From Halichondria panicea (lineage: Eukaryota > Porifera > Demospongiae > Suberitida > Halichondriidae): DNA of 64,000 bases. Location of the stretch: positions 3,750,979 to 3,814,978 of the forward strand of contig NC_087383.1 of the NCBI RefSeq assembly GCF_963675165.1, given 5' to 3'. Each line of letters begins with the position of its first letter. The first letter of the stretch is position 1. A model generated the notes under the pieces. The model was not told the origin of the DNA. It saw only the letters and a program-made list of their open reading frames with translations, and searched no databases. Shown piece by piece: positions 43,601 to 58,400 of the stretch. Both the position numbers and the translations under genes were made by a program.

Positions 43601-46600
43601 GTGCTAATGGAGAAGTTAGGTTTTCTATATCAGAAGGCAACACTGATGATGCGTTCAGTATTGATCCAATTACAGGTGAGATAACCGTGAATAGAGCGCT
43701 AACCCTCCCAGAAGGCACATCAACGGAATCGTACACACTCGCTCTTAGGTGTGACGATCTAGGTGTACCAACATTCTTCGATGATGCCACCATTTTTGTA
43801 ACTGTCTTTAGAGATGATTCGAATCCTCCAATGATAACAAACACGACAATCAATATTTTTTTGTCGGAAGACACGGCAACAGGTACTATAGTAGCCACTA
43901 TTGAAGCTGTGGACATTGACTCAGACCAACTAAACTATAGGCTTGAAAACGAAAGCTCTCCTGGTTTCTTCTTTATCGAACCAACCACTGGTGATCTTAC
44001 GCTTGGTGCACCCCTTGATCGAGAAATAATTAGTGAATATCGTATGGTAGTAGTAGTTACAGAAAATCGTATTGTGATTGGTCCCGAGAGATCTGACAGT
44101 GCTCTTGTCAACATATTCATCAGAGATGTGAATGACAATAATCCAACATGTACTCGTACTTTGAACAATGCTGATGTTGATGAAACGGCTGGTGTAGGCA
44201 CGCTTATACTTCAGCTGCAATGTAATGATCCTGACTTGAATGAGAATGGGCTTCTCACGTACACACTTGTAGAGGATTTCAATGTTCTGAGTATTGATTC
44301 CGGTACCGGAGTGATAACTCTTGGAAATCTTCTAAACAATACAGAGAGCACCCTTCTCCCCGCAACTGTGATAGTATCAGATTCTGGAATTTTGGAGACT
44401 CGCCAGATTCAGATCCAAGTAACAGTTTCTATTATTTCTCGAAATAACAACCAACCTACTTTTCAGAATTTGCCTATGACCATAAACGTTAGCGAGGCTC
44501 AATTGTTAGGAGATGTTTTCTTCACTGTTGTTGCAACTGATTCTGATCGTGGAAGCTTTGGACAAATTATATACTCAATTGCTGGAGGAAATGAGAACAC
44601 TTTCAGCATCATATCCAACACTGGTGGGCTATCTTTGGTAGAGAAATTAAACTTCTTTTCTCAGGCTGTATATTCACTCAATATTTCTGCTAGCGATACA
44701 GATTTTGACTCTTACGAGACTCTCACGATCAATGTACTCGATGCTAATGAATACAACCCTGTGTGTGAATCAATTCAGGAAAGTTTCTCACTTGCTGAGA
44801 GTATCGAACCTAACGCCCTTGTGTTTCAACAACTCTCTTGCTCTGATAATGATGAAGGGAGCAACGGTCAAATTGTGTATACTATTGAGTCCGGAAATAT
44901 TGAAAATATATTTGAAATTCAAACTGATGGCACTGTGGCAACTACTGATGTGCTTGATTATGAAGCTGTACAGGAATATAATCTTGACGTCCTGGTTTCT
45001 GATGGAGGCTCTCCGCCACGTTCTACAATGGTTGCGATTCGTGTAACCGTCACAGCGGTGAATGAATTTCCACCAGTCTTCACTCAAGCACTGTATGAAA
45101 TGAACATTGTAGAACATAGCGATATCTCAACATCTGTGCTTCAGGCTATGGCTTCAGATCAAGATTTAGCATCACATCGAGATGGGGAGATAGCCTTTTC
45201 TATCAATGGCCCTGATGCACGTTTCTTCACAATTGCTAGCAGTGGAATTATCCGTATCGCGAGTGCAATAGACCGAGAATTGACAGGTAACTTACTAATA
45301 TTCACTGTTACCGCTACAGACCAGGCAGTCATTCCCCAAAGCAGCTCAGCACTGATAAACATCACAGTAGTAGATCTTGATGATAATTCACCCGTATTCA
45401 CGACTGATCTGTACGTATTCGTAGTGAATACAACAGCCACGACAGGTACTCAAGTAGGATCCACACTTTGTACTGACATAGACGCACCAAGCAATGCTCG
45501 AATTTCATATTCATTCACAGAAGAGGGAGAACACAGCTCATTTTTCGATATCAGACAAAATGGTAGGATCGAACTTATACAAGATGTTCCAATAAACAGC
45601 ATTTTTACTTTCGATATTGTTTGCACAGGACCTAGTCCACTAAATAGATCTGACTCCGCTACTGTCAGTGTGAGAGTGCTACTCAATTCCACAATCACTT
45701 TTCATCCAGACAGTACTTATGATGCGAACATTAATGAAAATTCAGCTTCTGGAACTGAGATACTGGTATTAAATGCTACCGCAAGTACTGGAGCAATTCT
45801 TAAATTTAATCAGATAAATCTTCTTAGCCAGTTTCGGGTTGATGAATCTAGCGGCAGCGTTCAATTGACAGGTGCTCTTGACTTTGAGACCACTGAGTCG
45901 TATAGCTTGAGAGTTGAAGCCACTGACAATGGTGACCCTCCAAACACAAACGAAGCTATTGTCCATGTGACTGTTATCAACCTCAACGATCGAGAACCCA
46001 GAATCACAACGGAACCGACTGAAATAGTGAGAGAAGAAGAGAACAACATCGATGTTGAGACTCTCGATCAGTACCTTTGCTCAGATGGGGATAGTGGAGA
46101 TTTTGGAGATGTGTCGTTTAGGATTGCTGATGGAGATACCAATAATATATTCTCAATAACAGCACCAGGAATGCTACTACTTGTAGGGGATCTTGATTAT
46201 GAGATTGCTACACACTACACTCTGCGAATAGTATGTGAAGACGGAGGAAATCCGCCACTATCGGATGAGATAACAGTTCCGATAAGAATCTTACCAGTGA
46301 ACGATAATCCTCCAATTTTCAACACAGTGCAACCAATTACCGTAGATGAGAACACGCCTATTGGAACCAATGTTGGCTTACCAATAGCAGCAACCGATCA
46401 AGACAGCCCTCCTCACAATACAATCTCCTACTCTATATCACCTACTGACTCGCCCTTCAGCATCTCACCGACAACTGGCCAACTAACGCTTCAAACCTCT
46501 CTCGATTTTGAAGAAGCATCTGAATACATGCTCACCATTCGAGCTGACAATGATGAACGTATCACTACTGCTAATCTTACTATCACTGTTAGCGACGTCA

Positions 46601-49405
46601 ATGATAATATTCCCGTATTTTCTCGCTTTCTCTATTTTGGAACAATTCCTGAATCAGCAAATATTGGAGATATGGTCTTTCTCGTTGTTTGTACAGACAG
46701 AGACTCGGGGGCTAATGGTGACATTATGTTCACACTCGTAGGGGACTTTCCATTTCAAATTGAAAGTAATGGAGCTCTTACTGTGGCTGGAACTCTCGAC
46801 CATGAAGCTCAGTCATTATACAGATTTGGAATCACTTGCAGTGATGGTATTTTCTCTGCTTCCGCTGACATAATCGTGATTGTAGTTGATGTGGATGAGC
46901 ACATGCCAGTATTCGTTGCACATGTGTACAATTTCAGTGTCTCTGAAGACGATGGTATCAATACTGAGATAGGAACGGTGGAAGCTATAGATCAAGATGG
47001 ACTTATAGCTGGTGTAGTAATGTATGAGTTTCCAGATACTGACGTACCTTTCGAAGTTAACGTGGACAGTGGTGTTCTAACACTAACGTCCATAATTGAC
47101 TACGAAGAACAGCAGATGTATACTTTCTTCGTAGAAGCGTTTGATGTTGCAAACAATCGAGACACTGCACTTGTTATGGTCGAGATAAACAACGTGAACG
47201 ACAACAATCCTTCTTTTTCTGACAATTTGTATTTCTTTAGCGTTCGAGAATCTTCTCCTCAAAACACACCAGTTGGAATGGTTGAGTGTATGGATGTAGA
47301 TGATCAGACAGAAGGTATTCCTGTGCAGTACTCACTTGGTTTTCAAGACGTTCCGTTTCATATAGATTCCACATCTGGCATGCTAGTTGTCAATGGAGTG
47401 GTTGATTTCGAAACTACGGCACGCTATATGATTCTAGCATTCTGTAATGACTCTGGTAACATAGAAGTCAGCACTGATATCACTATTGACTTGGAGCCTT
47501 TCAATGACTTTGCTCCAAGTTTTGTAGAGCCGTCCAGTGTTAATGCATCAGAGTTGGAAGTAGCCGAGAATTTGGCGGTGGGAAACACTTTGGCACGTTT
47601 AATTGCTGTTGATGCCGACCAAGGACCGCAAGACCATAGAGCGGTGGTGTTTAGTATAATTGATGGCAATGGTGATAATGTGTTCGTTATTACCAGTAGT
47701 TTATTACGATTGCAATTACCTTTAGATCGAGAGCAAGTATCAGAATATTTACTGGTTCTAAGAGCAGAGAATGTCATTTCACCGGATGATACTAGCAATT
47801 CCATCTCACTCTTTTCAATTGCTACATACAGGATTATAGTAACGGACATCAATGACAACAGCCCGATTATATCTCCGGAAAATCCACCAGTCATCACCCT
47901 AATTGAATCTAACAGCAGCAATGTGGATGTAGCGGTCTTTGTATGTACAGACGCTGATGATGGATTGAATGGATTAACAAACTTTTCCTTGTCTAGCACA
48001 AGTCTCTTTGATAATTTTATCATAACTGAGAATGGTGTAGTCAGGACGATAGCCCGAGTGATTAACAGTATTGTACTGGATATCACATGCTCTGATCGTG
48101 GACAGCCACCAAAATCTACAACAGTCAGTCTAGCCATCAATTCGGTGATCATTAATGAACACGCACCGATTTTCTCATTGTCAAGTTACAGTTTTCGTGT
48201 GCTGGAAAATGCTACATTAGGTACCATTGTAGACTGTGTAATGGCTACTGATATGGACAGAGCAGACACTTTAGATGGTACCATCAGTTACTCCCTAATT
48301 CTAGTGTCCCCACAGAATAACCAAGGCTCCTTTGGAATCCAAGAGGACACTGGGTGTGTTTTTGTAGCTGCTCCTCTTAATTTTGACATTGTTCCTTCCT
48401 ACTTCTATCAAGTTGTTGCTACTGATCTCAGTGTTGAACCACTCAGTTCAACAGCCCAGCTATTGGTCTCCATAGATGATGCTGTCGCAGCTCCACCAGT
48501 ATTCGAGAATATACCATACAGCTCAACGCTTTTTGAGAATCAAGAAAGTGGCACCTTTGTTGTTGAGCTTGTCTGCAGTGATATTGACGACAATGATGAT
48601 GTGCTATACAGTATACTCGATGGGAATGTTGATGGGATTTTCGTTGTCAATATGGAAACTGGAGTGATTACACTCTCTCCTGGAATGACATTGGACTATG
48701 AAATGAGCCCTACCCACATACTAACTGCAGCTTGTACTGATATACATAATCTACAAGCGACAACATTTGTTAATGTTATCGTGTCTCCTGTTAACGAGTT
48801 CACACCGACTTTTGCATCAGGACCATTTGAAATTGAGGAAAATGCTGTACGTAGAAGTGAGGTGATACAGTTGCAGTTTTTTGATGATGATAATGGACTG
48901 GATGGAGTGGTGGTGTTTGAAGTTATCGGAGACATTTTAGATGATGATTTTACTGTAACAGCCTCAGGCCAAATTCTTGTGAATGGTACACTGGATAGGG
49001 AGGAGTTCGACTTTTACAGTTTCCAAGTTCGCATCACCGACCAATCAGCGGACCTTTTGAATAGACGAATGTCATCACATCTTGTAAACATCACTATACT
49101 GGATCAGAATGACAATAAGCCAATATTTGCTTTCGATACGTACACCTATGGGCCTCTGAATGGAAATGAAACCGTTGGAACCATTGTTGGAAACGTCTCC
49201 TGCACTGATTTTGATCTCGGAGCCAATGCTATGATAAGTTATTCAATATCCGATGCAAGCGATTTATTTGACGTTAACGTAAACACTGGCAACATTTTTG
49301 TGATAGGAAACCTGGCAACAAGACAATTTGATGACATAATCCTATTCATAGACTGTGCTGATGCTGGTAATCCTATTCGGTCTGATGCTGCCCGTGCACT
49401 CATTG
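40530..49405 (+). repeat. Inverted segmental duplication, direct copy
   Basis: Partner of 22535-27790 (-). Begins just before the last IER3IP1 exon, covers the cadherin upstream flank and the first 8 kb of the cadherin exon. 44131-47851 is absent from the partner; the edges of that block share AATGACAA. This copy is the likely source, since the cadherin frame is intact here and IER3IP1 is complete. Confidence 0.88.
40613..41436. other. Upstream region of the giant cadherin
   Basis: No coding seen. Duplicated in inverted form at about 26778-27700. A likely promoter region by position; no confident core element identified. Confidence 0.5.
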
Positions 49406-52400
49406 AAATACAGGAAGTCAATCGTAATGCCCCAGAATTCCTCAACAGCTCTTATTTGGTTCAAGTGCCTGAGGATACACAGTTACTGAATGAAGTGATC
49501 CTAACTGTACAAGCTGTGGATTCAGATGATGGTGTGAATGGAGAAGTAAGGTACTCATTAGTTGATAGTGTCGATACAACATTCTTCATAAATGAAGACA
49601 CAGGTGATATATCTATTCTCAGATCTCTGGATGTTGAGACTAGAGCATTGTATGTGCTGACTGTAGTTGCAAGAGATGGTGCTATTGATAGTAATACTCA
49701 GTTGATGTCCAAAGTGAATGTTACTATTGAAGTGACGGGTGTGAACGAGTTCACTCCAGTCTGCTTTGATCCGATTTACGTTACAATCATCAATCATACG
49801 ACTATTGGACCAATCATAGATTTTCGATGTACTGATGGTGACATTGGTATGGATGGTGCTCTGTCATACACAATATGGAGTGGAAATGATAACGGCTTAT
49901 TCAATGTCAGTGAAGATGGATCTTTCATTGTGACTACTTTCATATTACCAGACCCAAATTTCGAGCAATTTGTGCTTCAGATATCTGTGACAGACATGGG
50001 AATGCCATCACTTCAAATCACAATTGAAGCTATCTTGATATACTCCTTCGATAATCTGGACACTCCGACATTCGAATCGCAACTTTACTCTTTCAATGTG
50101 TCTGAGAGTTCAATGGTAGGCACAATAATTGGTCGTGTGGTAGCATCAGATTCTGATCCTGGATTGCAAGGGCAAGTTGTCTACTCCGTAACTGGTGTAG
50201 GGAGTTTTGAAGTAGACCCTGTAAGTGGAGAACTGTTTATTCGTCGACCTCTCGACTGGGAGAGTACACCCACCCACACTTTCACAGTCATGGCTGAAGA
50301 TAGCGACCCTTTAGCTCCTCTTAGGGGTGTGACCACCGTGACAATTAATGTTATCAACGAGAACGATAATATACCCCAATGTGAGAGTATGTTCTATACT
50401 GTGGAGATATTTAGCAATGCGACTATTGATGAGACAGTGGTGTTATTGAATTGTGAAGATGCTGATCAAACACCTATACAGTTTGAACTCTCGAGTGGAC
50501 AAAAATCTCCATTTGGAGTAGACCCCATCACAGGGAGAGTGTATATTGCTGCCCCTGTCACACCTTCTACTGTTACTGCACTGGATGTAAATGTGATTGG
50601 GAATGGTGGAGAGTTCACACAAATAACTATTAGTATTCAAGTGATATTCATCAATACTCAGCCCCCTGTGTTCGTCGAACGTCAGTTCTCCATCTCCATA
50701 CCAGAAAGTACACCACTCCTCACAGTGATTGGATATATTTCTGCCACAGACCCAGACAGTCATCAAGCTGATCTCATTTACTTCATAGAAGACCCTTTGC
50801 CTCCTAGCGAACTATATATTAACCCCACCAATGGTGGAATTATACTAACCAGCCCCCTTGACTTTGAAACAACAGCACAATACTCGTACAATGTATTTGT
50901 TATGGACGCAGGTAGTTTTGACGAGTCATATCAGCTAGTGGACATGGCAACTCTCACTGTTAATGTAACAAACACCAACGACAACTCTCCCATCCTTGAC
51001 AGTGGTGGTGTGTATGGAGTAACTGTCATGGAGACCACCTCAATAGGAGCAAGTCTTGTGAATATAAGTTGTACCGATGACGACGCCTCACCCTTTTCCT
51101 CCCCTCAAGTCTCCGCTAATCTCACTGCTACTCCATTCAGACTAGTACCATTAGAAGATCTCTACAGCATTGAGGTTTCACAGCAACTATCTGGTCCTTC
51201 ATCTTTCATTTTCGATATACTCTGCACTGACAACGGAAATATATCATCTGAGGGTCAAGTCTATATATTTGTGCCTGAGCCATTGGCGCCAGTTTTCACA
51301 GAACCACGCTATGACTGGATACTTAGTGAAACTGGAGAAACAGGAGAGCAATACAGTAACATACAGGCATCTAGTAATGATGGTTCAGCAATCACGTATT
51401 CAATTACTGATGGCAATGATAACAACATATTCTATATCGAGCCTGACACTGGTGTCATCATTCTTGTTATAAGTCTCGACTTTGAGATGCAGACCAGCCA
51501 TGGTTTAGTTGTGAGGGCAGTTGACGGCAGTGGAAGGCAATCAAGTGTTTTACTTCTAGTGACGATTGTGGACGAAAATGATGAAGTACCACTAACTCCG
51601 CCTTCTGCCCTGCTCTCAGTTAGGCAAAATGCTCCAGTTGGATTTCCGATTGGTGTCCTACAATGCACAGACCTGGACTCGATAGCGAACACAACATTCA
51701 GTTTTGATCCACCCAACACTCTATTTAGCGTTGATAACTTGGGTATTGTGAGACTAGAAGGTGCGCTAACAGATACTCCAGTATATTCACTACCCGTGCT
51801 ATGTTTCGATATAACTCGCCCTGAGGACGTCTCTATGGGAATTATTACCATTGAAGTGGAGTTTGTTAATGTCTATCCACCAATCTTCGGATTCGATTCT
51901 TACATATTCTCTATACCGGAAGATGCTCCTCCTCTATCCTTTGTTGGTCAGATTTCGGCAACTGATAGAGATGTGGGTAGCTTTGGTGAGATTGCATACA
52001 TGATTTTTGACGGCAATCCAGATCAGTTTTTCATCGATGCTATCACAGGTCGTATTGGCGTTCTTACCTCAGTCGATCGTGAGACGATAGACACGTACGT
52101 TCTTAATATTGCAGCTATTGATGGAGGGGTGGCTGCCCTTCCTGGGACCAGATTGAACGAAACAACTCTAGTGACTATCAGAATAGCGGATATTAATGAT
52201 AACCATCCTATTCCACAGCAATTTACATACATTCAGTCCATTTCGACGAATCACACACTACTTTCGCCTGTACTCACAGTCACATGCACAGATGCAGATC
52301 TGTTGGATAACGGTGTCATTGATTACTCCTTAGAACAAGACGGTCAAAATTTTGTAATACAGAGTAATGGTACTGTTCTGCTTGCAAGAGAGCAGACAAC

Positions 52401-55400
52401 ACAAGCAGTTCACAATTTTCAAGTAGTGTGTACAGATCGTGGTGTCAATAGACTTTCGTCCTCAGCTCAAGTTACGGTGACCGTTGACATTGCGTCTCTT
52501 ATTGCACCTGTCTTTGATCTGCAAGAATATAACATATCTATCGATGAAGATGTCGCCATTCACACTTCAATTCTGCAAGTGAATGCTGTCCCAAGCAATC
52601 CTGACATTGAAGTGGTCTATTCTATTGTTGGCGGGAACGAGGGAGGTGTCTTTACTGTTGATCCTCTGTTCGGCAACATTTTAGTGATAGATGAGCTAGA
52701 TGCTGCATTTCAACAAGAGTATGTGTTAACTGTGAGTGCTACAATTGCAGGCAGAGCAAGCATCTCTTCTCTTGTCAGCGTGTTTATAACTGTCACTGAC
52801 TTGAATGATAACATCCCCCAGTTTTCCAGCCCATTCTACTCTGGAAACGTCACTGAAGGAGCAAGCATTTCCACTCCCATTGTACAGCTAATGTGTACAG
52901 ACTCCGATCTAAATACAGACATCAGCTACTCGATACTATACTCGCTAAACATCTTCAATATCACAGATGAAGGTTTGATTTACGTGAACAGTGTTATTGA
53001 TTTTGAGAAGAATACTTCTCACGCATTTGAAGTGACTTGTACTGACGGAGGCAGTTCCCCTCACACAGTAAGGACGTCTGTTAGAATTAATGTTGATCCA
53101 GTCAATGAGTTTGTCCCGACGTTCTCACAAGCAATTTTCAACTTCACTGCGTCTGAGAACAGTTTTGGAGCGCAAATTGGTATTCTCGAAGCAATTGATG
53201 ACGATACTGGATTCCATGGTGATGTGAGGTACTTTTTGCAAGACCCTGGTAACAATTCGGTGGTATTAATAAATTCGTTGACTGGAGAGCTAATTGTGGC
53301 AAATAATCTTGACTATGAGGTGCAAAGAGAGTGGGATCTCAGCGTAATAGCTGTTGATGGAGGTGGTCTGGAGTCACACGCCATAGTCCACATCGAGGTA
53401 CTCAACTTGAATGACGTTATTCCTGTAATGTCTCCAATAGCAACAATCGCTACTATCAATTTTGACAGCCCGATGGGCCAACCTATTCAGTCATACACTT
53501 GTATCGATGGAGATGGCAGTGAAACATCCTTGTCTATAAACAGTGGGAACAGTCTCGGTCTTTTTGAACTGAACTCAGACAATGTTTTAGTCTGGGCAGG
53601 ACAAGGCAACAGCTTGGATGCAAATGCAGTTATCTCACTGAACCTGCTATGTACTGATAGTGAACTATCCAGCCAGCGTGCAACTGGTCATATAGCAATT
53701 AGGATACAAGTCACTGATGCTCAACCACCTGTATTCTCCCAGTCTGTCTTTCAGAGAAACATTTCAGAAAATGCTGAAGTTGGTACAGTCGTACTCACTG
53801 TGTTTGCTACTAGTGAGAGTATGAACACTTCTTTTTCTTTCTTCAATTTGCCAGCAGGTTTCCCATTTGAAATAGATTCCAAAACCGGGGAGGTGTCTCT
53901 GACGTCTTCACTCAATCGTGAGGCTGAGTCGCTGTACACATTCTTTGTAGGTGCTAGCGATGTGGTTACTTCTGGAGTAGGTGTTGTGTTGGTAGAGATA
54001 CGAGTGGAGGACTCAAATGATAACGAACCGACAATATTCCTATCTCAAGGAACGATAACCCTCCGTGAAGATACCAGCATAAACATGGAATTCTTCAGGC
54101 TGATGTGTACTGATAGGGACTCAGGGATAAATGGAGAGATAACATTCAACATCACAAGTGAACACAGCGATACTTTTACTGTATCTAGAATTAACTCACA
54201 AATTGCTGCACTTTCGCTGCAAAGAAATCTTGACTTTGAAACACAGACGCAGTACACTTTAGAAATAGAATGCAGAGATGGCGGTTCTCCATCCTTAGCA
54301 GATTCTGCAACACTTGTTATAGTTGTCAGTGGTGTGAATGAATTCAGTCCAACGTTTTCAGAGCCTGGCTATTTCTTCCAGATCAATGAAACTTCTTTGC
54401 CTGGCAGTCTGGTTGGCACCGTGATAACTAGTGATTCAGATGCCGGTGAAGATGGTGTATTTGTGTACCAGATTGAACCAACACAACAGTCTTCATACTT
54501 CACAATAAATAGGATTGGAGAAATTTACACTACCAGCTTACCACTCAATTCTAGTGTGACATCGCAGTTGTCATTTTTTGTTAGCGCAATTGATACTGGC
54601 AATTATGAGGATACTGTCCTTGTGACGGTTCAGGTGGTGGACGTGAACACACCTCCAATACTTTCAGACTTTGGAACATACTTTGTCACTCTTACCACAA
54701 ACCAAACAATACCTGAGATTATCCTGGAAGTGTTCTGTTATGATATTGACACCACCTACAATGCAGATTTAACTTTAGAGATTCTGAATCGACCAGAAGG
54801 GGTTGCCGTTGAAACAATTACACAATCAGGACGTGTTACAGCTACTTTCACATTGGCCTCATTCTTACCAGCTGGCACGTACGACATCTTTATTACATGC
54901 TCTGATAACGGAACCGAAGCTTTGTCAGTGACTTCTATAGCGACCATTCAGGTTCAAGGAGCCAACACACCCCCTACATTCCATCACGGTTCAATTTCTG
55001 TGAGTATACTAGAAAATGCAATTGAAGGTATTCTCCTCACCGCTGTTAATGCAACGGACACTGAGGGTAACGTCACTTATGCTATTACTGGCGGAACTGG
55101 AAGAGGGGCATTTACAATTGATTCTCAAACTGGTGAAATCCGTCTCTTACTCGCTCTAAATCATGAACTTACCTCTAATTATTTTCTGGCTGTGAATGCT
55201 TTCGACAATTCGATTGTCAATCCTTTATCAGCTCGAATAAATATCAATATTGATGTAATCAACGTCAATGATGAGTATCCAGTAATCATGCCACAAGGAA
55301 TCGAGAATATCGTTATCAATGAAGATCAACAATTGGCCACTCCTATTCAAACCTACACATGTGTTGATCCAGACGGAAGTAGCAATGTAAGATTCAGCTT

Positions 55401-58400
55401 TTCTCCAGACAATTCCCCATTCACTTTGACTCAAAACGGTGAAATTGTGCTGCACAACCCTGTTGATTTTGAAATCCAAGACAGCTACACATTGGAAATT
55501 ACATGCACCGACACAGAAATCCGGCTTGGTTCAGGTGTGACATTGTCCTCCTCTGTAACACTTATAGTAGTGGTTGTCCCTGTCAATTCTCATGCCCCCG
55601 TATTTCAACCACCATTCGAGTTATTCACACCAGAAGACACTGCACCTGGTATTGTAATTGGACGACTAATAGCTACAGATAGGGACTTGAGGGGACAAGT
55701 AACCTTCTCATCAGACTCACGTACTGATCTGTTTCTCGTTGAGAGTCAAACTGGGAATGTAGTGCTGGTCGGTACGCTTGACTTTGAGTCTGTGAACAGA
55801 CAGTATACTTTGATCGTTGAAGCAAGTGATAACGATGAGACGTTTGGTGTTACGGGTAAGACTGCTACTGCTAGTATCACCGTGTCTGTAACTGATATAA
55901 ACGATAATTCACCTGTATGCCAACCTTTCATCAGTCTTCAGTTACCAACCGGAGATTACTCTCTCACCTCCTTCGCTCAGCTATCTTGCACTGATGAAGA
56001 CTCCGGTAATAATTCTTTACTTGTGTATACTATTCAAGCACCAGTACAAAGTGATGATGAGGTTTTCATTATTGAGAACACTGGTGAATTGTTCTTGAGA
56101 GGTTCTTTCAATACACCAGGAGCTGTTGTATTTACTGTACTTGTCCGAGATTCTGGTGCTGTTTCTCAGTCGACACAAACAACAGTTGCACTTTTGTTTC
56201 AATCTAATATTACCAACGCAATACGATTTAACCCAAGTCAGTTCAATGTTACTATATCTGAAAGCATTGACATTGGCACGTTGATATTCAGTGGTGTTCT
56301 GATTCGTGATGCACTGGTTAATCCAACATCGAATGAAGTAACTTTTGGTCTAGAACTAAGTGTTGATAACGAGGGTGCCTTTGTGATAGATCCCACCACC
56401 GGAGACGTTACTCTTATTGACAACAGGAACTTAGACTACGAATCAAACAAGAAACAGTTTACCGTCATTTTAAATGCAATAGTGAATGCAGCTACTGTCA
56501 ACTCTGCCATTCTTCTAGTATCACTAGAAGACTTTAATGACAACAAACCAGTGTTTAGCCAAACTGTGTACACAGCGGAAATACTTGAAAATCAACCTGC
56601 AGGCATTTCTCTCCTCCAAGTAATGGCAACTGACATCGATTCAGGAATGAATAGTATTATCCGATACTCTACTACCAGTTCTGATTTCACGGTAGACTTA
56701 ATTAGTGGTGAAGTAACCTCCCTAGTGTCATTTGATCGTGAAACAAACGAACGATACTCAATCATTGTCAAAGCTATGGATCTGGGCTCACCACGTCTCA
56801 ATTCCACCGCACTGATAACTATTGTGATTCTTGATGAAAATGATCAACCTCCAGTCTTCAGATCATCACTTTATATTATTGATATTGACAACCTGACACC
56901 TCCTATTCAAAATATCCTAACTCTTGAAGTCACGGACAATGATGCCAACAGTTCTCTTCGTTACGAGCTACTAACGACTGATTCAGAGATACATGATCTG
57001 TTTGTTGTGGATGTATTGGATGGTATAGTGCGAAGAGGTTCAAGTGAATTTTCGGCAGATCACAGAGACAGATACAATTTCACTGTTGAAGTTAGCGATG
57101 GAATATTTGAGGACACCACCACTGTCATTGTGTATGTGGCATCTGTTACAACTGACACTGTTGTCTTTGCCGAAAATGTAGAAGGCCTTCGTTATAATGT
57201 GAGAGAATTTCTCATTCTTCAAGACTTCCAAACTTCAAGCCCATCTTACGAAATTGTCGGAGGTGACGTGTTTGATGAATTCTCTGTTTTGTTGAATGGA
57301 ATGGTGTTAGTTAATGATATACTCGACAGAGAGAGAATACCTGAATATGTTTTGACCATTCATATTACGGATAATACTACGCAAGTGAATGTGAATGTAT
57401 ACCTTACAGTAATTGTGAAAGATGCCAATGACAATACACCTACTTTCCCTATTGATCAATTCACATTCACGCTACCTGAAGGAACGTACCAAGATGACCA
57501 TAGTATTGGATTTATCACAGCTACTGATCTAGATGAACCTGGCACGAATGCAGCCACCATTGTATTCAGCATTGTTGGAAGCTTAATTGGAACCGCAGAT
57601 GAATATTCAATTCGATCTCAAACTGGAGAATTGTTTGTGAAAGAAGGTTCTACTTTAGACTATGAAAGATTCCAGAATATTACTCTTGTGGTCCGAGCCC
57701 GTGATTTGGGTGAGCCAAGTGCTAAAGTTAATTCAGTAATCGTGGTCCTGTTTTTGACTGATATCAATGACAACGATCCTGAGTTTGTCCCAGTCGATGT
57801 GGTGGAATACATCGTCCTTCTCGGGAAGGAAGACGTACTTTCTAACACACGTATAAACATTATTGTAGCCATACTGCCCAAGAACATTCAAAGTAAGGCA
57901 AACAGATTTGCATTCACTGATCCCGACACTTCAAGCAATGTCACTGCATCGTTGATCAATACTTCAAAAAACAATTATTTCAGACTCGAGCAAAATTTCG
58001 CGGAAAATACAGCGATTCTGTTATCCAATGAGAAGATATCAGCCGCAGAAACAAATGATGTCATATCCCTACAGATAGCACTATCAGATGAGCCAAACGA
58101 ACAAAATCCTATCATCAGAAACATAACCGTGTATTTCACCGACACTGTCCCTGTAACTCCTAGTATTGGACCACTGACTCCGACTGTCCCATTCTTTCAG
58201 TCTGAAATTGGGATTGCTGTGATTGTTGTGATTTGCATGCTCATCCTTGCTCTGCTTTCAATCTTCCTTTGTATGTGTTGCTATTGCTACTTGAGATTGA
58301 GAAGAGAGAAAGACCCACTCAGAAATGTGTAAGTTATGCTCACATGTGCATGGTGTAGATAGCTTTTGCATTCGATATAATTATTATGAGTGGCCATGGT

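Noticed and set aside
42002-57887. Many minus-strand open frames of 60-240 codons inside the giant cadherin exon
   Set aside because: They are antisense shadows of a repetitive, stop-poor coding strand; none has a start context, splice sites or recognisable motif.
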